Source of the DNA: Barnesiella sp. An22
GTDB taxonomy: Bacteria; Bacteroidota; Bacteroidia; Bacteroidales; Barnesiellaceae
NCBI RefSeq assembly: GCF_002159975.1
Contig: NZ_NFJR01000014.1
Coordinates: 1 to 56,806 of the forward strand
Length of the DNA: 56,806 bases
Reading direction: 5' to 3'
Shown here: in pieces, positions 18,504 to 26,736 of the stretch
Layout: each line of letters begins with the position of its first letter
Numbering within the stretch: the stretch's first letter is position 1
Program-made: the position numbers and the translations under genes
The notes under the pieces: generated by a model
What the model saw: only the letters and a program-made list of their open reading frames with translations
The model's database searches: none
Told to the model about the DNA's origin: nothing

Positions 18504-18534
18504 TTTGTTTATTCAAAGGAATTGTATAGCTTTG
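18504..18534 (+). promoter_or_regulatory. Consensus promoter for 6S RNA
   Basis: TTTG at 18504-18507, exactly 19 bases, then TAGCTTTG at 18527-18534. This is a full match to the Bacteroidetes primary promoter, placing the RNA 5' end near 18541. Confidence 0.85.
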
Positions 18535-18540
18535 TATCAA

Positions 18541-18776
18541 AGAGAAAGAGAAAGCCCGGTCGTATCAGAGTAGATTGGGAAACTCATCAAAAATTATGAA
18601 ATGCCGAGACACGCTTTCCGTTCCAATGGCGGGCCACAACCTTTCGAGGTTTGCTTTGCACGGTGGATTACAAAGGAGCGGGGGCCCTCAAATCCTGTCT
18701 ATCGGAGTTTCATCGCATCCTTTGATACGACCCCTTATATAGTCCGGTTCCCTGCACGGAGTCGGGCTTTTTTATA
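18541..18776 (+). ncRNA. ssrS: 6S RNA (Bacteroidales-1 type)
   Basis: No protein is encoded here, yet the stretch has its own perfect promoter and ends in a T run. The 5' region AAAGCCCGG (18551-18559) pairs with TCGGGCTTT (18762-18770) to make the long closing stem, and the inner sequence can pair as a mostly double-stranded rod with a bubble, as 6S RNA does. The Bacteroidales-1 RNA motif, since regarded as the 6S RNA of this order, is known to lie just after rplT behind a terminator, exactly as here. 6S RNA binds housekeeping RNA polymerase by mimicking an open promoter. Ends are predicted to within a few bases; covariance search would confirm. Confidence 0.8.
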
Positions 18777-18816
18777 GGGGACTATTATTCGTTGAATATC
18801 ATAATTATAAAGGGAA

Positions 18817-20112
18817 ATGAAACGTATGTTTGCAAGCCTCGTACTCGCTCTCCTCTTGAGTACGGCAACGGCTTGGGCCGAGTCGCTGGCTACTCTCCAG
18901 CAACAGGCCGAAAGCGGAAACAGTGATGCACAGTACGATTTGGCCATGTGCTACTGGAAGGGGGAAAAGGGGGCCCCGAAAGATGACAGCAAGGCTTTTT
19001 ATTGGGCCAAGAAATCGGCCGAGCAAGGCGATGCCTATGCCCAGTCGTGGGTAGGCTATTTCTATGAAAATGGTTACGGCACCGCACGGGATTTCGGTGA
19101 AGCGGCGTACTGGTATCGCCGCAGCGCCGACCAGGGCAACCGCTTCTCGCAGAACAATCTGGGCGAGTGCTACTACTACGGACGGGGTGTCGAGCGGAAC
19201 TACGAAAAGGCGGCCTCGTGGTACAAGAAGGCGGCCGACCAGGAGTTCCCTTCGGCCTGCTACAACCTGGGCTGGTGTTACGAAAATGGGGAGGGGGTTG
19301 CCTCCAACCGGTCGCTGGCCATCAGTTACTATCGCAAGGCGGCTGCGAGCGGCAATGAGGATGCCCGCCAGCGGCTGTCCAAGCTGGGCCTGTCGGCCGA
19401 CGGCAGTTCCACAACGTCGGCCTCGACGGCATCCACTTCTTCGTCATCGTCGGGCTCGCATGTCGACCCCTCGACGTTGGCCAATGCCCAGTCGGGAATC
19501 GATGTGTCGCAGTATGTGCTGGGGCAGCAGTATTTTGACGATGGGAACTACGAGCAAGCCGTGTACTGGTGGCGTCAAGCCGCAAAACAGGGATATGGCA
19601 AAGCCTCGTTGCAATTGGGCGAGTGCTACTACAACAGTTTGGGTGTGGACCGCAACTATAAGACAGCTGCCTACTGGTATACCGAGGCTGCCGAGCAGGG
19701 CGAGAACGATGCCTGTTTCAAACTGGGCGTCTGTTATGAAGAGGGTATTGGTGTAATCCGGGATTACCAGATAGCCTTCAAGTATTACGAGAAGGGCAAT
19801 TTCATGCTGGCGGCAGCCCACTGTTGCCGCAAGTGGCTGCAGCAGCAGAACCGTACGGATCTCAACTACCTCACGCTTTCGATTGCCGAGCTGCTGTTGA
19901 TGTCGAGCAAGGGCGATGCTTTGGCACAATGCTATATGGGCCTTTCGGCATATATCGATAGCGACCTCTCCAAAGCCAAGGCCTGGTTCCAGAAGTGTGT
20001 GGACAATGCCAACGCCACCTCTTTGAGTCGGACGATAGCCCGCAAGTATATCGCTTCGATCGAAGAGGGCGAGGAGGAGACCGATGCGCTGATGGAGTTC
20101 TTCGGCTTTTAG
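18817..20112 (+). CDS. Exported Sel1-repeat protein
   Basis: This 431-residue protein has a signal peptide (residues 1-21, ending TATAWA) and Sel1-like (SLR) repeats of about 36 residues with the AxxxLGxCYxxGxGVxxNYxKAxxWYxKAAxQG pattern. Five repeats are visible at about 25-190 and three more at about 220-335. A Ser/Thr-rich linker (about 193-218) separates the blocks. The C-terminal 100 residues are helical without clear repeats. SLR proteins are protein-binding scaffolds; the role here is unknown. It stands alone, 40 bases after the 6S RNA end, with no clear promoter of its own. Confidence 0.87.
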   Translation: MKRMFASLVLALLLSTATAWAESLATLQQQAESGNSDAQYDLAMCYWKGEKGAPKDDSKAFYWAKKSAEQGDAYAQSWVGYFYENGYGTARDFGEAAYWYRRSADQGNRFSQNNLGECYYYGRGVERNYEKAASWYKKAADQEFPSACYNLGWCYENGEGVASNRSLAISYYRKAAASGNEDARQRLSKLGLSADGSSTTSASTASTSSSSSGSHVDPSTLANAQSGIDVSQYVLGQQYFDDGNYEQAVYWWRQAAKQGYGKASLQLGECYYNSLGVDRNYKTAAYWYTEAAEQGENDACFKLGVCYEEGIGVIRDYQIAFKYYEKGNFMLAAAHCCRKWLQQQNRTDLNYLTLSIAELLLMSSKGDALAQCYMGLSAYIDSDLSKAKAWFQKCVDNANATSLSRTIARKYIASIEEGEEETDALMEFFGF

Positions 20113-20196
20113 CGCGGAGTGGGTGGGGGAGAGAGCACCCTCTCCCTCGGACTAAATATCAATCGCCATTTGAGTGCAAGTTTTAGGAATAAATTG

Positions 20197-20204
20197 TAAC
20201 TTTG
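20197..20204 (+). promoter_or_regulatory. -7 box for the DUF1599 gene cluster
   Basis: TAACTTTG, followed by C, is the full -7 consensus. The start would be near 20211, leaving a leader of about 90 bases. The TTTG upstream (20169-20172) is 24 bases away, so the -33 element is poor. Confidence 0.5.
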
Positions 20205-20301
20205 CAGGGATAAAAACCGCACATGCCGGCCGAGGTGTAAGGTTCTCGTGTTCGAGGCTTTGGATACTGGTGCCGGGGTGAGTTAAAAAAAAAGATTAGT
20301 T

Positions 20302-20853
20302 ATGGCCGATACGGTAGCGCAATTTGAGCATGTAATATCTATTTGTCGGGATCTGTTCGTCAAAAAGCTGAAAGACTATGGCGCTTCGTGGCGCATCCTG
20401 CGTCCGCAGTCGCTCACCGACCAGATTTTTATCAAGGCAAAACGCATCAGAAGCATCGAGACGAAGGGCGAAAGCAAAATCGATGAAGGCATTCGCTCCG
20501 AGTTTATCGGCATTGTCAACTACGGTATCATCGGGCTCATCCAGCTGCATCTCGGCTATGCCGATACCGAGGACATCAGCAACGACGAGGCCCTGGCCCT
20601 CTACGACAAGTACATGACCGAGACCAAGACCCTCATGTATGCCAAGAACCACGACTACGACGAGGCGTGGCGCAGCATGCGCATCAGCTCCTATACCGAC
20701 CTGATTCTGACCAAAATCTGCCGGACCAAGCAAATCGAAGACAACGAAGGCAAGACTCTCGTCTCGGAGGGTATCGATGCCAACTACATGGATATGATCA
20801 ACTACTCGCTGTTTGGCCTTATAAAGATAGAGTATGGAGAGCAAGACGATTAA
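20302..20853 (+). CDS. DUF1599 family protein
   Basis: This 183-residue cytoplasmic protein has the DUF1599 (nucleotide-modification-associated domain 1) layout of two internally similar halves: FVKKLKDYGASWRILRPQSLTDQIFIKAKRIRSIE (about 18-52) resembles MYAKNHDYDEAWRSMRISSYTDLILTKICRTKQIE (about 112-146). Conserved Asp, Trp and Lys/Arg positions repeat in both. Function is unproven; the family name comes from gene neighbourhoods in phage. It overlaps the next gene by 20 bases, so translation is probably coupled. Confidence 0.85.
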   Translation: MADTVAQFEHVISICRDLFVKKLKDYGASWRILRPQSLTDQIFIKAKRIRSIETKGESKIDEGIRSEFIGIVNYGIIGLIQLHLGYADTEDISNDEALALYDKYMTETKTLMYAKNHDYDEAWRSMRISSYTDLILTKICRTKQIEDNEGKTLVSEGIDANYMDMINYSLFGLIKIEYGEQDD

Positions 20854-22375
20854 CGAGAAACGCAAAGCCCTTCTGATACAGTGGCTTGTTTTTCTCTCCC
20901 GTCTGATTGTCGGGGGAACATTCGTCTTTTCGGGCTTTGTAAAAGCCATCGACCCGTACGGTACCGCCTATAAGTTTGAAGACTATCTCGCCGCATTTCA
21001 CCTCGAGTTTCTCTCGTCGTTCACTCTGCTCTTCTCGGTAGCCCTCTCGGTGGTCGAGTTTTTGCTGGGTGTTCATCTGCTGTTCGGGTCGTACCGCAAG
21101 TCCACGCCGCGGCTGGTCTTCCTTTTCCTCTGCGTGATGACTCCCCTCACGCTCTATCTGGCCATTGCCAACCCCATATCCGATTGCGGCTGTTTCGGCG
21201 ATGCCGTCCATCTGAGCAACTGGGCCACCTTCTTCAAGAATGTCGTTCTGTTGGGTGGTGCCATATTTCTGCTCTATACCAACAAGCGGTTGCGAGCCCT
21301 CTACAACAAGGAGGTGCAGTGGCTCACGGGGCTCTATTCGCTGGTCTTTGTCCTCTTCTTTGCCTATGTCGGCATCAATTACCAGCCCTATCTCGATTTC
21401 CGTCCCTACAAGATTGGGGTCAACATACCCGAAGCTCTTGCCGCCAGCGAGCCTCAGCACGAGTTTATCTTCATCTATGAAAAGGATGGGCAGCAACAAG
21501 AGTTTTCCCTCGACAGTCTCCCCAGCGAAGAGGAGGGGTGGACCTTTGTCGACCGGCGCGAAAAGGTGATTGAGAGCACCCGGCCGCAGGCTCCCGCCAT
21601 CGACGAATTTACCATCTATCGGGGAGCCGACGATATTACCGACGAAATCCTCGGCGACGACAACTACCGCATCCTGTTGCTTTCGCCCGACCTCGAGCGG
21701 GCCGACGACAGCGAGGTAGACCGCATAAACGAGCTCTACGACTACTGTGTGGAGCGGGGTTACGCCTTTGCCTGCGTCACCGCCTCGAGTCCGCGGGGCA
21801 TAGTGACCTGGCTCGAGAATACCGGGGCCGAGTACCCCTTCTACTTCATGGACCGAACCACCATTCGCACCATAGCGCGGGGCAACCCTTGCGTGCTGTT
21901 GCTCAAGGGGGGAACCATCTTGCGCAAGACCGCACCCTCGCAATTGCCCGACGAGACCCAGCTCACCCAGCCGCTCGACCAGCTCGACTACGGTCACCCC
22001 GAGGTATACCGTCCTCAACGCCGCATCGGCTTCATCGTGCTGCTCTATGTCATACCCATGCTCTTCTTGCTGTTGACCGAGAGAACCGTGGCCATGATTA
22101 TCGGGCGGGTGAAGCTGTGGCGGCTCAATCGCATACGCCGCCGGCGCAGGGCCGAGCACGAAGCTCTGAAGGCCGCAGAAGCTAAAGCGGCAGGGGCATC
22201 GCCTCGACCCGAAGAGACCGACCCAACCCCGACCGACGTAGCCGCTGCAAACGAAGAGCCTGAGGACAATAGCGGGAAGCCGGTGGCCGATGAGGAGGCA
22301 GCCCCGGCAGCAGAATCGTCTGAGCCTGCGAGCGAACCGAAAAACGAGAATAAGAAACAAAACGAAATACAATAA
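20834..22375 (+). CDS. BT_3928-type DoxX/MauE-like membrane protein
   Basis: This 513-residue inner-membrane protein has an N-terminal third with about five membrane segments (roughly 15-35, 57-77, 86-104, 128-148, 155-175) and the motif ISDCGCFGD (about 114-122), as in DoxX/MauE-type proteins. A soluble domain follows (about 185-390), predicted outside the membrane. A further membrane helix at about 402-418 leads to an Arg-rich stretch (RIRRRRR) and a low-complexity Ala/Glu/Pro tail to the end. The CxCxG motif suggests redox or thiol chemistry, but the substrate is unknown. It overlaps the DUF1599 gene and precedes tpiA by 28 bases, as in other Bacteroidales. Confidence 0.82.
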   Translation: MESKTINEKRKALLIQWLVFLSRLIVGGTFVFSGFVKAIDPYGTAYKFEDYLAAFHLEFLSSFTLLFSVALSVVEFLLGVHLLFGSYRKSTPRLVFLFLCVMTPLTLYLAIANPISDCGCFGDAVHLSNWATFFKNVVLLGGAIFLLYTNKRLRALYNKEVQWLTGLYSLVFVLFFAYVGINYQPYLDFRPYKIGVNIPEALAASEPQHEFIFIYEKDGQQQEFSLDSLPSEEEGWTFVDRREKVIESTRPQAPAIDEFTIYRGADDITDEILGDDNYRILLLSPDLERADDSEVDRINELYDYCVERGYAFACVTASSPRGIVTWLENTGAEYPFYFMDRTTIRTIARGNPCVLLLKGGTILRKTAPSQLPDETQLTQPLDQLDYGHPEVYRPQRRIGFIVLLYVIPMLFLLLTERTVAMIIGRVKLWRLNRIRRRRRAEHEALKAAEAKAAGASPRPEETDPTPTDVAAANEEPEDNSGKPVADEEAAPAAESSEPASEPKNENKKQNEIQ

Positions 22376-22403
22376 TTTTTTTAACCTCTAAAAAAGATTT
22401 GTT

Positions 22404-23159
22404 ATGAGAAAAAACATTGTTGCAGGAAACTGGAAAATGAACACGACCGTACAAGAGGGCGTGGCTTTGGCTAAAGAAATCGATGCCGCTCTGGCCGGTG
22501 TAACCACCAAATGCGATGTAATCATCGCCACTCCGTTCACTCACCTGGTATCGGTTGTAAATGCTATCGACACCAAACGTATCGGTGTAGGTGCCGAGAA
22601 CTGTGCCGACAAGACCGAAGGCGCATTCACGGGCGAAGTTTCGGCCAAGATGGTCGCTTCGACGGGTGCACAATACGTAATCCTCGGCCACTCCGAGCGT
22701 CGTGCCTATTATCACGAAACTCCCGAAATCCTGAAAGAGAAAGTCCTCCTGGCTCTGGCCAACGGTCTGACTCCCATCTTCTGCATCGGCGAAGTTCTGG
22801 AAGAGCGCGAAGCCGGCAAACACTTCGATGTCGTAAAAGCACAGGTAGAAGAGTCGCTCTTCAACCTCTCGGCCGAAGACTTCGGTAAAATCATCCTGGC
22901 TTACGAACCGGTTTGGGCCATCGGTACCGGCAAGACTGCTACGGCCGACCAAGCCGAAGAGATTCACGCCTTCATCCGCAAGACCATTGCCGAGAAGTAT
23001 GGCAACGAAGTAGCCGAGAACACCTCGATTCTCTATGGTGGCAGCTGCAAACCCAGCAACGCTGCCGAGCTCTTCGCCAAACCCGACGTAGACGGTGGTC
23101 TGATTGGTGGTGCTGCCCTGAAAGCCGACTCGTTCATGGGCATTATTACTGCATTCTAA
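22404..23159 (+). CDS. tpiA: Triosephosphate isomerase
   Basis: This 251-residue TIM-barrel enzyme interconverts glyceraldehyde-3-phosphate and dihydroxyacetone phosphate in glycolysis. Active-site features are intact: Asn/Lys in AGNWKMN (residues 8-14), His in LGHSERR (about 96-102), the catalytic Glu in [13 protein letters not shown] (about 168-180) and the phosphate-binding [11 protein letters not shown]. Codon choice is more biased than in the neighbours, as expected for a highly expressed gene. It follows the BT_3928-like gene by 28 bases and ends at a strong hairpin. Confidence 0.98.
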   Translation: MRKNIVAGNWKMNTTVQEGVALAKEIDAALAGVTTKCDVIIATPFTHLVSVVNAIDTKRIGVGAENCADKTEGAFTGEVSAKMVASTGAQYVILGHSERRAYYHETPEILKEKVLLALANGLTPIFCIGEVLEEREAGKHFDVVKAQVEESLFNLSAEDFGKIILAYEPVWAIGTGKTATADQAEEIHAFIRKTIAEKYGNEVAENTSILYGGSCKPSNAAELFAKPDVDGGLIGGAALKADSFMGIITAF

Positions 23160-23176
23160 TAAAATAGATTTTCACA

Positions 23177-23218
23177 GAGGCTGCAAAAGTGGGAATAAAT
23201 TCTTATTTTTGCAGCCTC
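23177..23218 (+). terminator. tpiA terminator overlapping a -7-like box
   Basis: GAGGCTGCAAAA (23177-23188) and TTTTGCAGCCTC (23207-23218) are perfect complements, and ATTGTTTTTG follows. The right arm also creates TATTTTTG (23204-23211), which fits the -7 consensus, so the next gene's start signal may be built into the terminator stem. No -33 element is seen. Confidence 0.7.
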
Positions 23219-23242
23219 ATTGTTTTTGAAAAGTTGTAGGTT

Positions 23243-23746
23243 ATGCGCAAATCACATGTAATACTGGCCCTGCTCGTGATAGGAGCGGCAGGCGCGACGG
23301 CACAAGCCCAGGTCGCAGTCTCCGACACCTCGATAGTACAGTACCTCGAGCGTCCCGAGACCGGTGGCAAAGTGAAAGTGGTGCAACCGGCCGAGCTGGC
23401 CAAGCGGGTAAGCCGGGCCGAAGGCGTGGTCAAGTACGACGGCAACAAGGGCTATGCCCAGTCGTCGGGATTCCGCATTCAGGTCTTCTCCGACAACGAC
23501 TACCGCACCGCCAAGAACAATGCCCTCTACAAGGAGGGGCTCATCCGGCAGGCCTTCCCCGAGCTGGACACCTATGTCACCTTCACTTCGCCCTTCTGGC
23601 GGCTGAGAGTAGGCGATTTCCGTTCCTACGAAGAGGCCGGCAACGCCCTGCGGGAGTTGAGGCGGGAGTTCCCCCAGATGGCTCGCGAGATGCGAATTGT
23701 GCGCGATAAGATACAAATACAGATACATCAAGGATTTACCGAATAA
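23243..23746 (+). CDS. Exported SPOR-domain protein
   Basis: This 167-residue protein has an N-terminal signal peptide (about residues 1-22, ending ATAQA) and a C-terminal SPOR domain (about 75-160; SSGFRIQVFSDNDYRTAKNNA, FWRLRVGDFRSYEEAGNALRELR). SPOR domains bind denuded peptidoglycan at division sites, so a cell-envelope or division role is likely. It sits between tpiA and folE; the stop is 11 bases before the folE ATG, suggesting co-transcription with folE. Confidence 0.88.
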   Translation: MRKSHVILALLVIGAAGATAQAQVAVSDTSIVQYLERPETGGKVKVVQPAELAKRVSRAEGVVKYDGNKGYAQSSGFRIQVFSDNDYRTAKNNALYKEGLIRQAFPELDTYVTFTSPFWRLRVGDFRSYEEAGNALRELRREFPQMAREMRIVRDKIQIQIHQGFTE

Positions 23747-23757
23747 TTTGTTGATTC

Positions 23758-24363
23758 ATGGATGAACAGGTTATGAGCCCGGAAGAGCAACAACGGGTTT
23801 GCAAGGAACTGGCCGAACACTATCGGGCCATAATCTCTTTATTGGGCGACGATCCCGATCGGGAAGGGCTGCGAAAAACTCCCGAGCGGGCAGCCAAGGC
23901 AATGATGAAATTGACCAAAGGCTATCGCCAGTCGGCACACGACGTCATATCTTCGGCCATATTCGAGCACACCGGTTCGCGCATCGTCATTGTACGCGAC
24001 ATCGAGTTCTACTCCTTCTGCGAGCACCATCTGCTCCCCTTCTTCGGGAAGGTGCACGTAGGCTATATCCCCACCAAGGGCATCGTAGGGCTCAGCAAGG
24101 TAGCCCGCCTGGTCGAGGTATATGCCCGCCGCTTTCAGGTGCAGGAGCGTCTCACGGCGCAAATCTGCCACAGCTTGGCCGATACCCTCGAGGCCGAAGG
24201 GGTCATCGTCATGGTCGAAGCCCGTCACCTCTGCATGCAGATGCGGGGCGTCGAGAAGCAGGGAGCCGTCACCGTTACCTACGATTGTACCGGTAAATTT
24301 GAGCAACCCGAGTGGCGCCGCGAATTTTATTCGCTCATCGGTAAAAATTCTTGCGAGCAATAA
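23758..24363 (+). CDS. folE: GTP cyclohydrolase I
   Basis: This 201-residue enzyme converts GTP to 7,8-dihydroneopterin triphosphate, the first step of folate synthesis. The zinc-binding Cys and His are in FCEHHLLPF (about 89-97) and the second Cys in RHLCMQMRGVEKQ (about 157-169), with the conserved KVHVGYIP and GLSKVARLVE motifs. Length is normal for the bacterial type IA enzyme. It closes the DUF1599 to folE cluster and is followed by the tRNA cluster. Confidence 0.97.
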   Translation: MDEQVMSPEEQQRVCKELAEHYRAIISLLGDDPDREGLRKTPERAAKAMMKLTKGYRQSAHDVISSAIFEHTGSRIVIVRDIEFYSFCEHHLLPFFGKVHVGYIPTKGIVGLSKVARLVEVYARRFQVQERLTAQICHSLADTLEAEGVIVMVEARHLCMQMRGVEKQGAVTVTYDCTGKFEQPEWRREFYSLIGKNSCEQ

Positions 24364-24427
24364 CCAATTATTTATCAAACAGTAACCCGTTTTGATGAAA
24401 AAAATGTTTGAGAAAATTTCGCAAAGC

Positions 24428-24460
24428 TCTTGCATAAGTCAAAAAGAGGGTTTATCTTTG
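24428..24460 (+). promoter_or_regulatory. Promoter of the Gly-Gly-Leu-Leu tRNA cluster
   Basis: TATCTTTG at 24453-24460 is a full -7 box ending 11 bases before the first tRNA. CTTG at 24429-24432, 20 bases upstream, is a one-mismatch -33 element. Confidence 0.65.
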
Positions 24461-24471
24461 CACTCGCAATC

Positions 24472-24544
24472 GCGAAAATAGCTCAGTTGGTAGAGCACAA
24501 CCTTGCCAAGGTTGGGGTCGCGGGTTCGAGTCCCGTTTTTCGCT
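24472..24544 (+). tRNA. tRNA-Gly (GCC), copy 1
   Basis: This is a 73-base cloverleaf. Acceptor GCGAAAA pairs with TTTTCGC, and anticodon stem CAACC/GGTTG encloses loop TTGCCAA, giving anticodon GCC. CCA is not encoded. It is identical to the copy 45 bases downstream. Confidence 0.95.
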
Positions 24545-24589
24545 CGACCATCGGAAAGCGTTCCGAAAAAGGCTTTGAAATGATGAAAT

Positions 24590-24662
24590 GCGAAAATAGC
24601 TCAGTTGGTAGAGCACAACCTTGCCAAGGTTGGGGTCGCGGGTTCGAGTCCCGTTTTTCGCT
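24590..24662 (+). tRNA. tRNA-Gly (GCC), copy 2
   Basis: This has the same sequence and fold as copy 1, with anticodon GCC in loop TTGCCAA. It is followed 31 bases later by tRNA-Leu (CAG), so all four tRNAs are probably one transcript. Confidence 0.95.
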
Positions 24663-24693
24663 CCATCGGTATCTCTATCGATGAACAATAAAT

Positions 24694-24778
24694 GCCCAGG
24701 TGGCGGAATTGGTAGACGCGCACGTTTCAGGTGCGTGTGTCGAGAGGCATGCAGGTTCGAGTCCTGTTCTGGGCACCA
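24694..24778 (+). tRNA. tRNA-Leu (CAG)
   Basis: This is a class II tRNA with a long variable arm. Acceptor GCCCAGG pairs with TCTGGGC. Anticodon stem CACGT/GCGTG (last pair T-G) holds loop TTCAGGT, giving anticodon CAG. Unlike its neighbours, it encodes the 3' CCA (24776-24778). Confidence 0.9.
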
Positions 24779-24801
24779 AGATGAGAGACGAGATACCGTA
24801 T

Positions 24802-24885
24802 GTCCGGGTGGTGGAATTGGTAGACACGCTACTTTGAGGGGGTAGTGGGCGTTGGCTCGTGTGAGTTCGAATCTCATCTCGGACA
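24802..24885 (+). tRNA. tRNA-Leu (GAG)
   Basis: This is a class II tRNA. Acceptor GTCCGGG pairs with CTCGGAC. Anticodon stem CTACT/GGTAG holds loop TTGAGGG, giving anticodon GAG, and a variable arm follows. CCA is not encoded. It is the last gene of the cluster, ending just before a terminator. Confidence 0.9.
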
Positions 24886-24890
24886 CTCGA

Positions 24891-24928
24891 AAAGGTCGGT
24901 AATCTTGCGGTTACCGACCTTTTTGTTT
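24891..24928 (+). terminator. Terminator of the tRNA cluster
   Basis: AAAGGTCGGTAA (24891-24902) pairs perfectly with TTACCGACCTTT (24911-24922), followed by Ts. Confidence 0.9.
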
Positions 24929-24950
24929 TTGTGCCCTTCTGGCCCCGTAT

Positions 24951-25070
24951 CCCCTGCGAGGGGACTCGCCTGTCATACCGCGCTACGACGCGGTATCCAG
25001 AAATACCCAGCCCGTCATTTCGCATTCGACGCGGAGGTTTGGGGCATACCGCACTTGATGCGGTATCCAG
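24951..25070. repeat. Cluster of REP-like palindromes
   Basis: Three short palindromes stand together: CCCCT/AGGGG at 24951-24963, ATACCGCG/CGCGGTAT at 24975-24996 and ATACCGCA/TGCGGTAT at 25046-25066. The last two share the flanks TCAT or GCAT before and CCAGAAAT after, so they are two diverged copies of one unit 70-71 bases apart. Such units recur in many genomes as REP/BIME-like elements next to tRNA genes or terminators. The 400-base gap between the tRNAs and the next gene holds nothing else recognisable besides a promoter at 25240-25269. Confidence 0.65.
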
Positions 25071-25239
25071 AAATTTTCTCAAGCCTATTCGGTGGTCAAT
25101 CTGTTGGAGGTTATTGTGCGGGGTGGGGTAAATCCGGTAAGTCTATTTGTGGCAAGGAGAGGAAGGTCTATATCTTTTTTTTCCGATTTCTGTAAAGGAG
25201 AAAAATGAATGGCTGAATAGCAAAAGCGGTGTTATTTAT

Positions 25240-25269
25240 TTTGTATTTTCTTAATTTAATCTATATTTG
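25240..25269 (+). promoter_or_regulatory. Promoter of the zinc-ribbon membrane protein gene
   Basis: TTTG at 25240-25243, 18 bases, then TATATTTG at 25262-25269. This is a good Bacteroidetes promoter with a leader of about 70 bases. Confidence 0.65.
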
Positions 25270-25343
25270 TAGATGATTTGAATTTACAGGGACTGTATTT
25301 CAGGGGACGACAGACGTATCATTTATCATAAAACCCGACGACC

Positions 25344-26690
25344 ATGTGGAAGTGGATATTCAAACCGATAGTTTGGATTTTTTCGAAATTCCTGAAGCTG
25401 CCGCTGTGGGGGCAGATGGCTATTCTTGTGGCCGTTTCGGTGATTACGCTCGTGCTGATGACTGCCAGTTTCGGGCACAAGGCCGATTACCGGACTGTCG
25501 CTGTGGCCGAGGGGCCGATGTTTGTGGGGCGGGGAGGTGATCTCTCCGATACCTTGCATATTTCGCCGGGCGATTCGCTGCGACTGTTGGCCCGTCAGGG
25601 CGAGATGGTCTGGGCCGAGACACCCGACGGCCGTTTCCGGGGCGTGATTCCGGCCGGGGTGGCGGTGGCTCCCGAGGGGTTGCCGGAGCGCTCACTCAAG
25701 CAGGACCGTAAGATTTCGTTCCGTAAATACCTCCGAATGATTGACGACCCGGATTTTTCGATGGAGCGGCTGTACGATCGGGTGACGGTCAACAGCGTGA
25801 AGACGACACCCGACTCGATTGTGGTGGTGCCCAATCTGGTGCTGCTCGACGACTGGTGGAACATGTTTCGGGTCTCATTTACCTTTAACCCCGACGGCTC
25901 GTTTGCCGGGTCGCATTATTGGCCTACCTCTTTCCGACATTGGCTTTCGGCGGTTACCTCGCACGAACCGATGATGGGGGGCGATGGCTTGCGGGCTCAT
26001 ATCACCGACCTCTTTTCGTGGGTCATTTCGCGCCCCGAATTTCCGGCCGTGATGTCGACCTGGCTGCTGTCGGGGATATTCCTGAATCTGGTTCCCTTCC
26101 TGCCGCTTTGTCTGCTCATGGGGCTGCTGGCGTTGCGTCGCCCGCTCTACTATGTGCCCAACTGGGCGGTCAATCTGCTGATAGCGGCCTGCATTCTTTT
26201 CGGTTTCTGGCTGTGGCCCAAGCTGATGCTGTTGCGGGGCTATCCCTTTATCTCGGCCTATCCGCTGGTATGGGTCATTACCATTCTGGTCGTGGGGCTC
26301 TTCTGGGGGCTCTACCGAGGGTTGAGGTGCCCTCGCTGCAAGCGGCTCGAAGATCACGAACTGGTGAGTACCGAGGTGCTCAGCCAGCGGTATAGGGACC
26401 GGAAGGGCGAGGCGGTGAAGCGCCGCACGCATACCGGCACGACGACCGCCTACACCGAGCGTACACGCAACGGGCAGGTGGAGGGGCGTGAAAAGGAGTG
26501 GGAAGAGAAGCACTTCGACGAGGAGGTCGAGACCTGGGTCGACCGGGTGCGCATCGACAAGGTGAGGGAGCTGTACCGATGTCGCCATTGTGGTCACGAA
26601 CGGGTGAAGATACGACGCAAGGAGTCGTGGGTGAGCCGCCGCGATACCGGTAGCGAGAATCGCAAGACCTCCGATTTCAAACGATTTTGA
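25344..26690 (+). CDS. Unrecognised membrane protein with C-terminal zinc ribbon
   Basis: I do not recognise this 448-residue protein. The first membrane segment is at about 25-43. A region facing away from the cytoplasm (about 48-235) follows, the start of which (about 50-110) reads like a small SH3-type beta domain (MFVGRGGDLSDTLHISPGDSLRLLARQGEMVWAETPDGRFRGVIP). Three more membrane helices are at about 240-262, 275-293 and 305-323. The cytoplasmic C-terminal tail has two Cys pairs, CPRC (329/332) and CRHC (413/416), split by an 80-residue charged insert, as in a zinc ribbon with a long insertion. It has its own promoter and a terminator that reaches into the next gene. Role unknown. Confidence 0.8.
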   Translation: MWKWIFKPIVWIFSKFLKLPLWGQMAILVAVSVITLVLMTASFGHKADYRTVAVAEGPMFVGRGGDLSDTLHISPGDSLRLLARQGEMVWAETPDGRFRGVIPAGVAVAPEGLPERSLKQDRKISFRKYLRMIDDPDFSMERLYDRVTVNSVKTTPDSIVVVPNLVLLDDWWNMFRVSFTFNPDGSFAGSHYWPTSFRHWLSAVTSHEPMMGGDGLRAHITDLFSWVISRPEFPAVMSTWLLSGIFLNLVPFLPLCLLMGLLALRRPLYYVPNWAVNLLIAACILFGFWLWPKLMLLRGYPFISAYPLVWVITILVVGLFWGLYRGLRCPRCKRLEDHELVSTEVLSQRYRDRKGEAVKRRTHTGTTTAYTERTRNGQVEGREKEWEEKHFDEEVETWVDRVRIDKVRELYRCRHCGHERVKIRRKESWVSRRDTGSENRKTSDFKRF

Positions 26691-26736
26691 AGGAACTTCC
26701 CGGGTGTACGGCCTCAGGCTGTTGCGTTCGGGAGTG

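Noticed and set aside
20819-22372. 517-codon minus-strand frame opposite the BT_3928-like gene
   Set aside because: Antisense shadow; the + strand frame has conserved membrane segments and the CGCFG motif.
24430-25082. Open frames over the Gly/Leu tRNA cluster
   Set aside because: They contain translated tRNA sequence on either strand; known spurious proteins.
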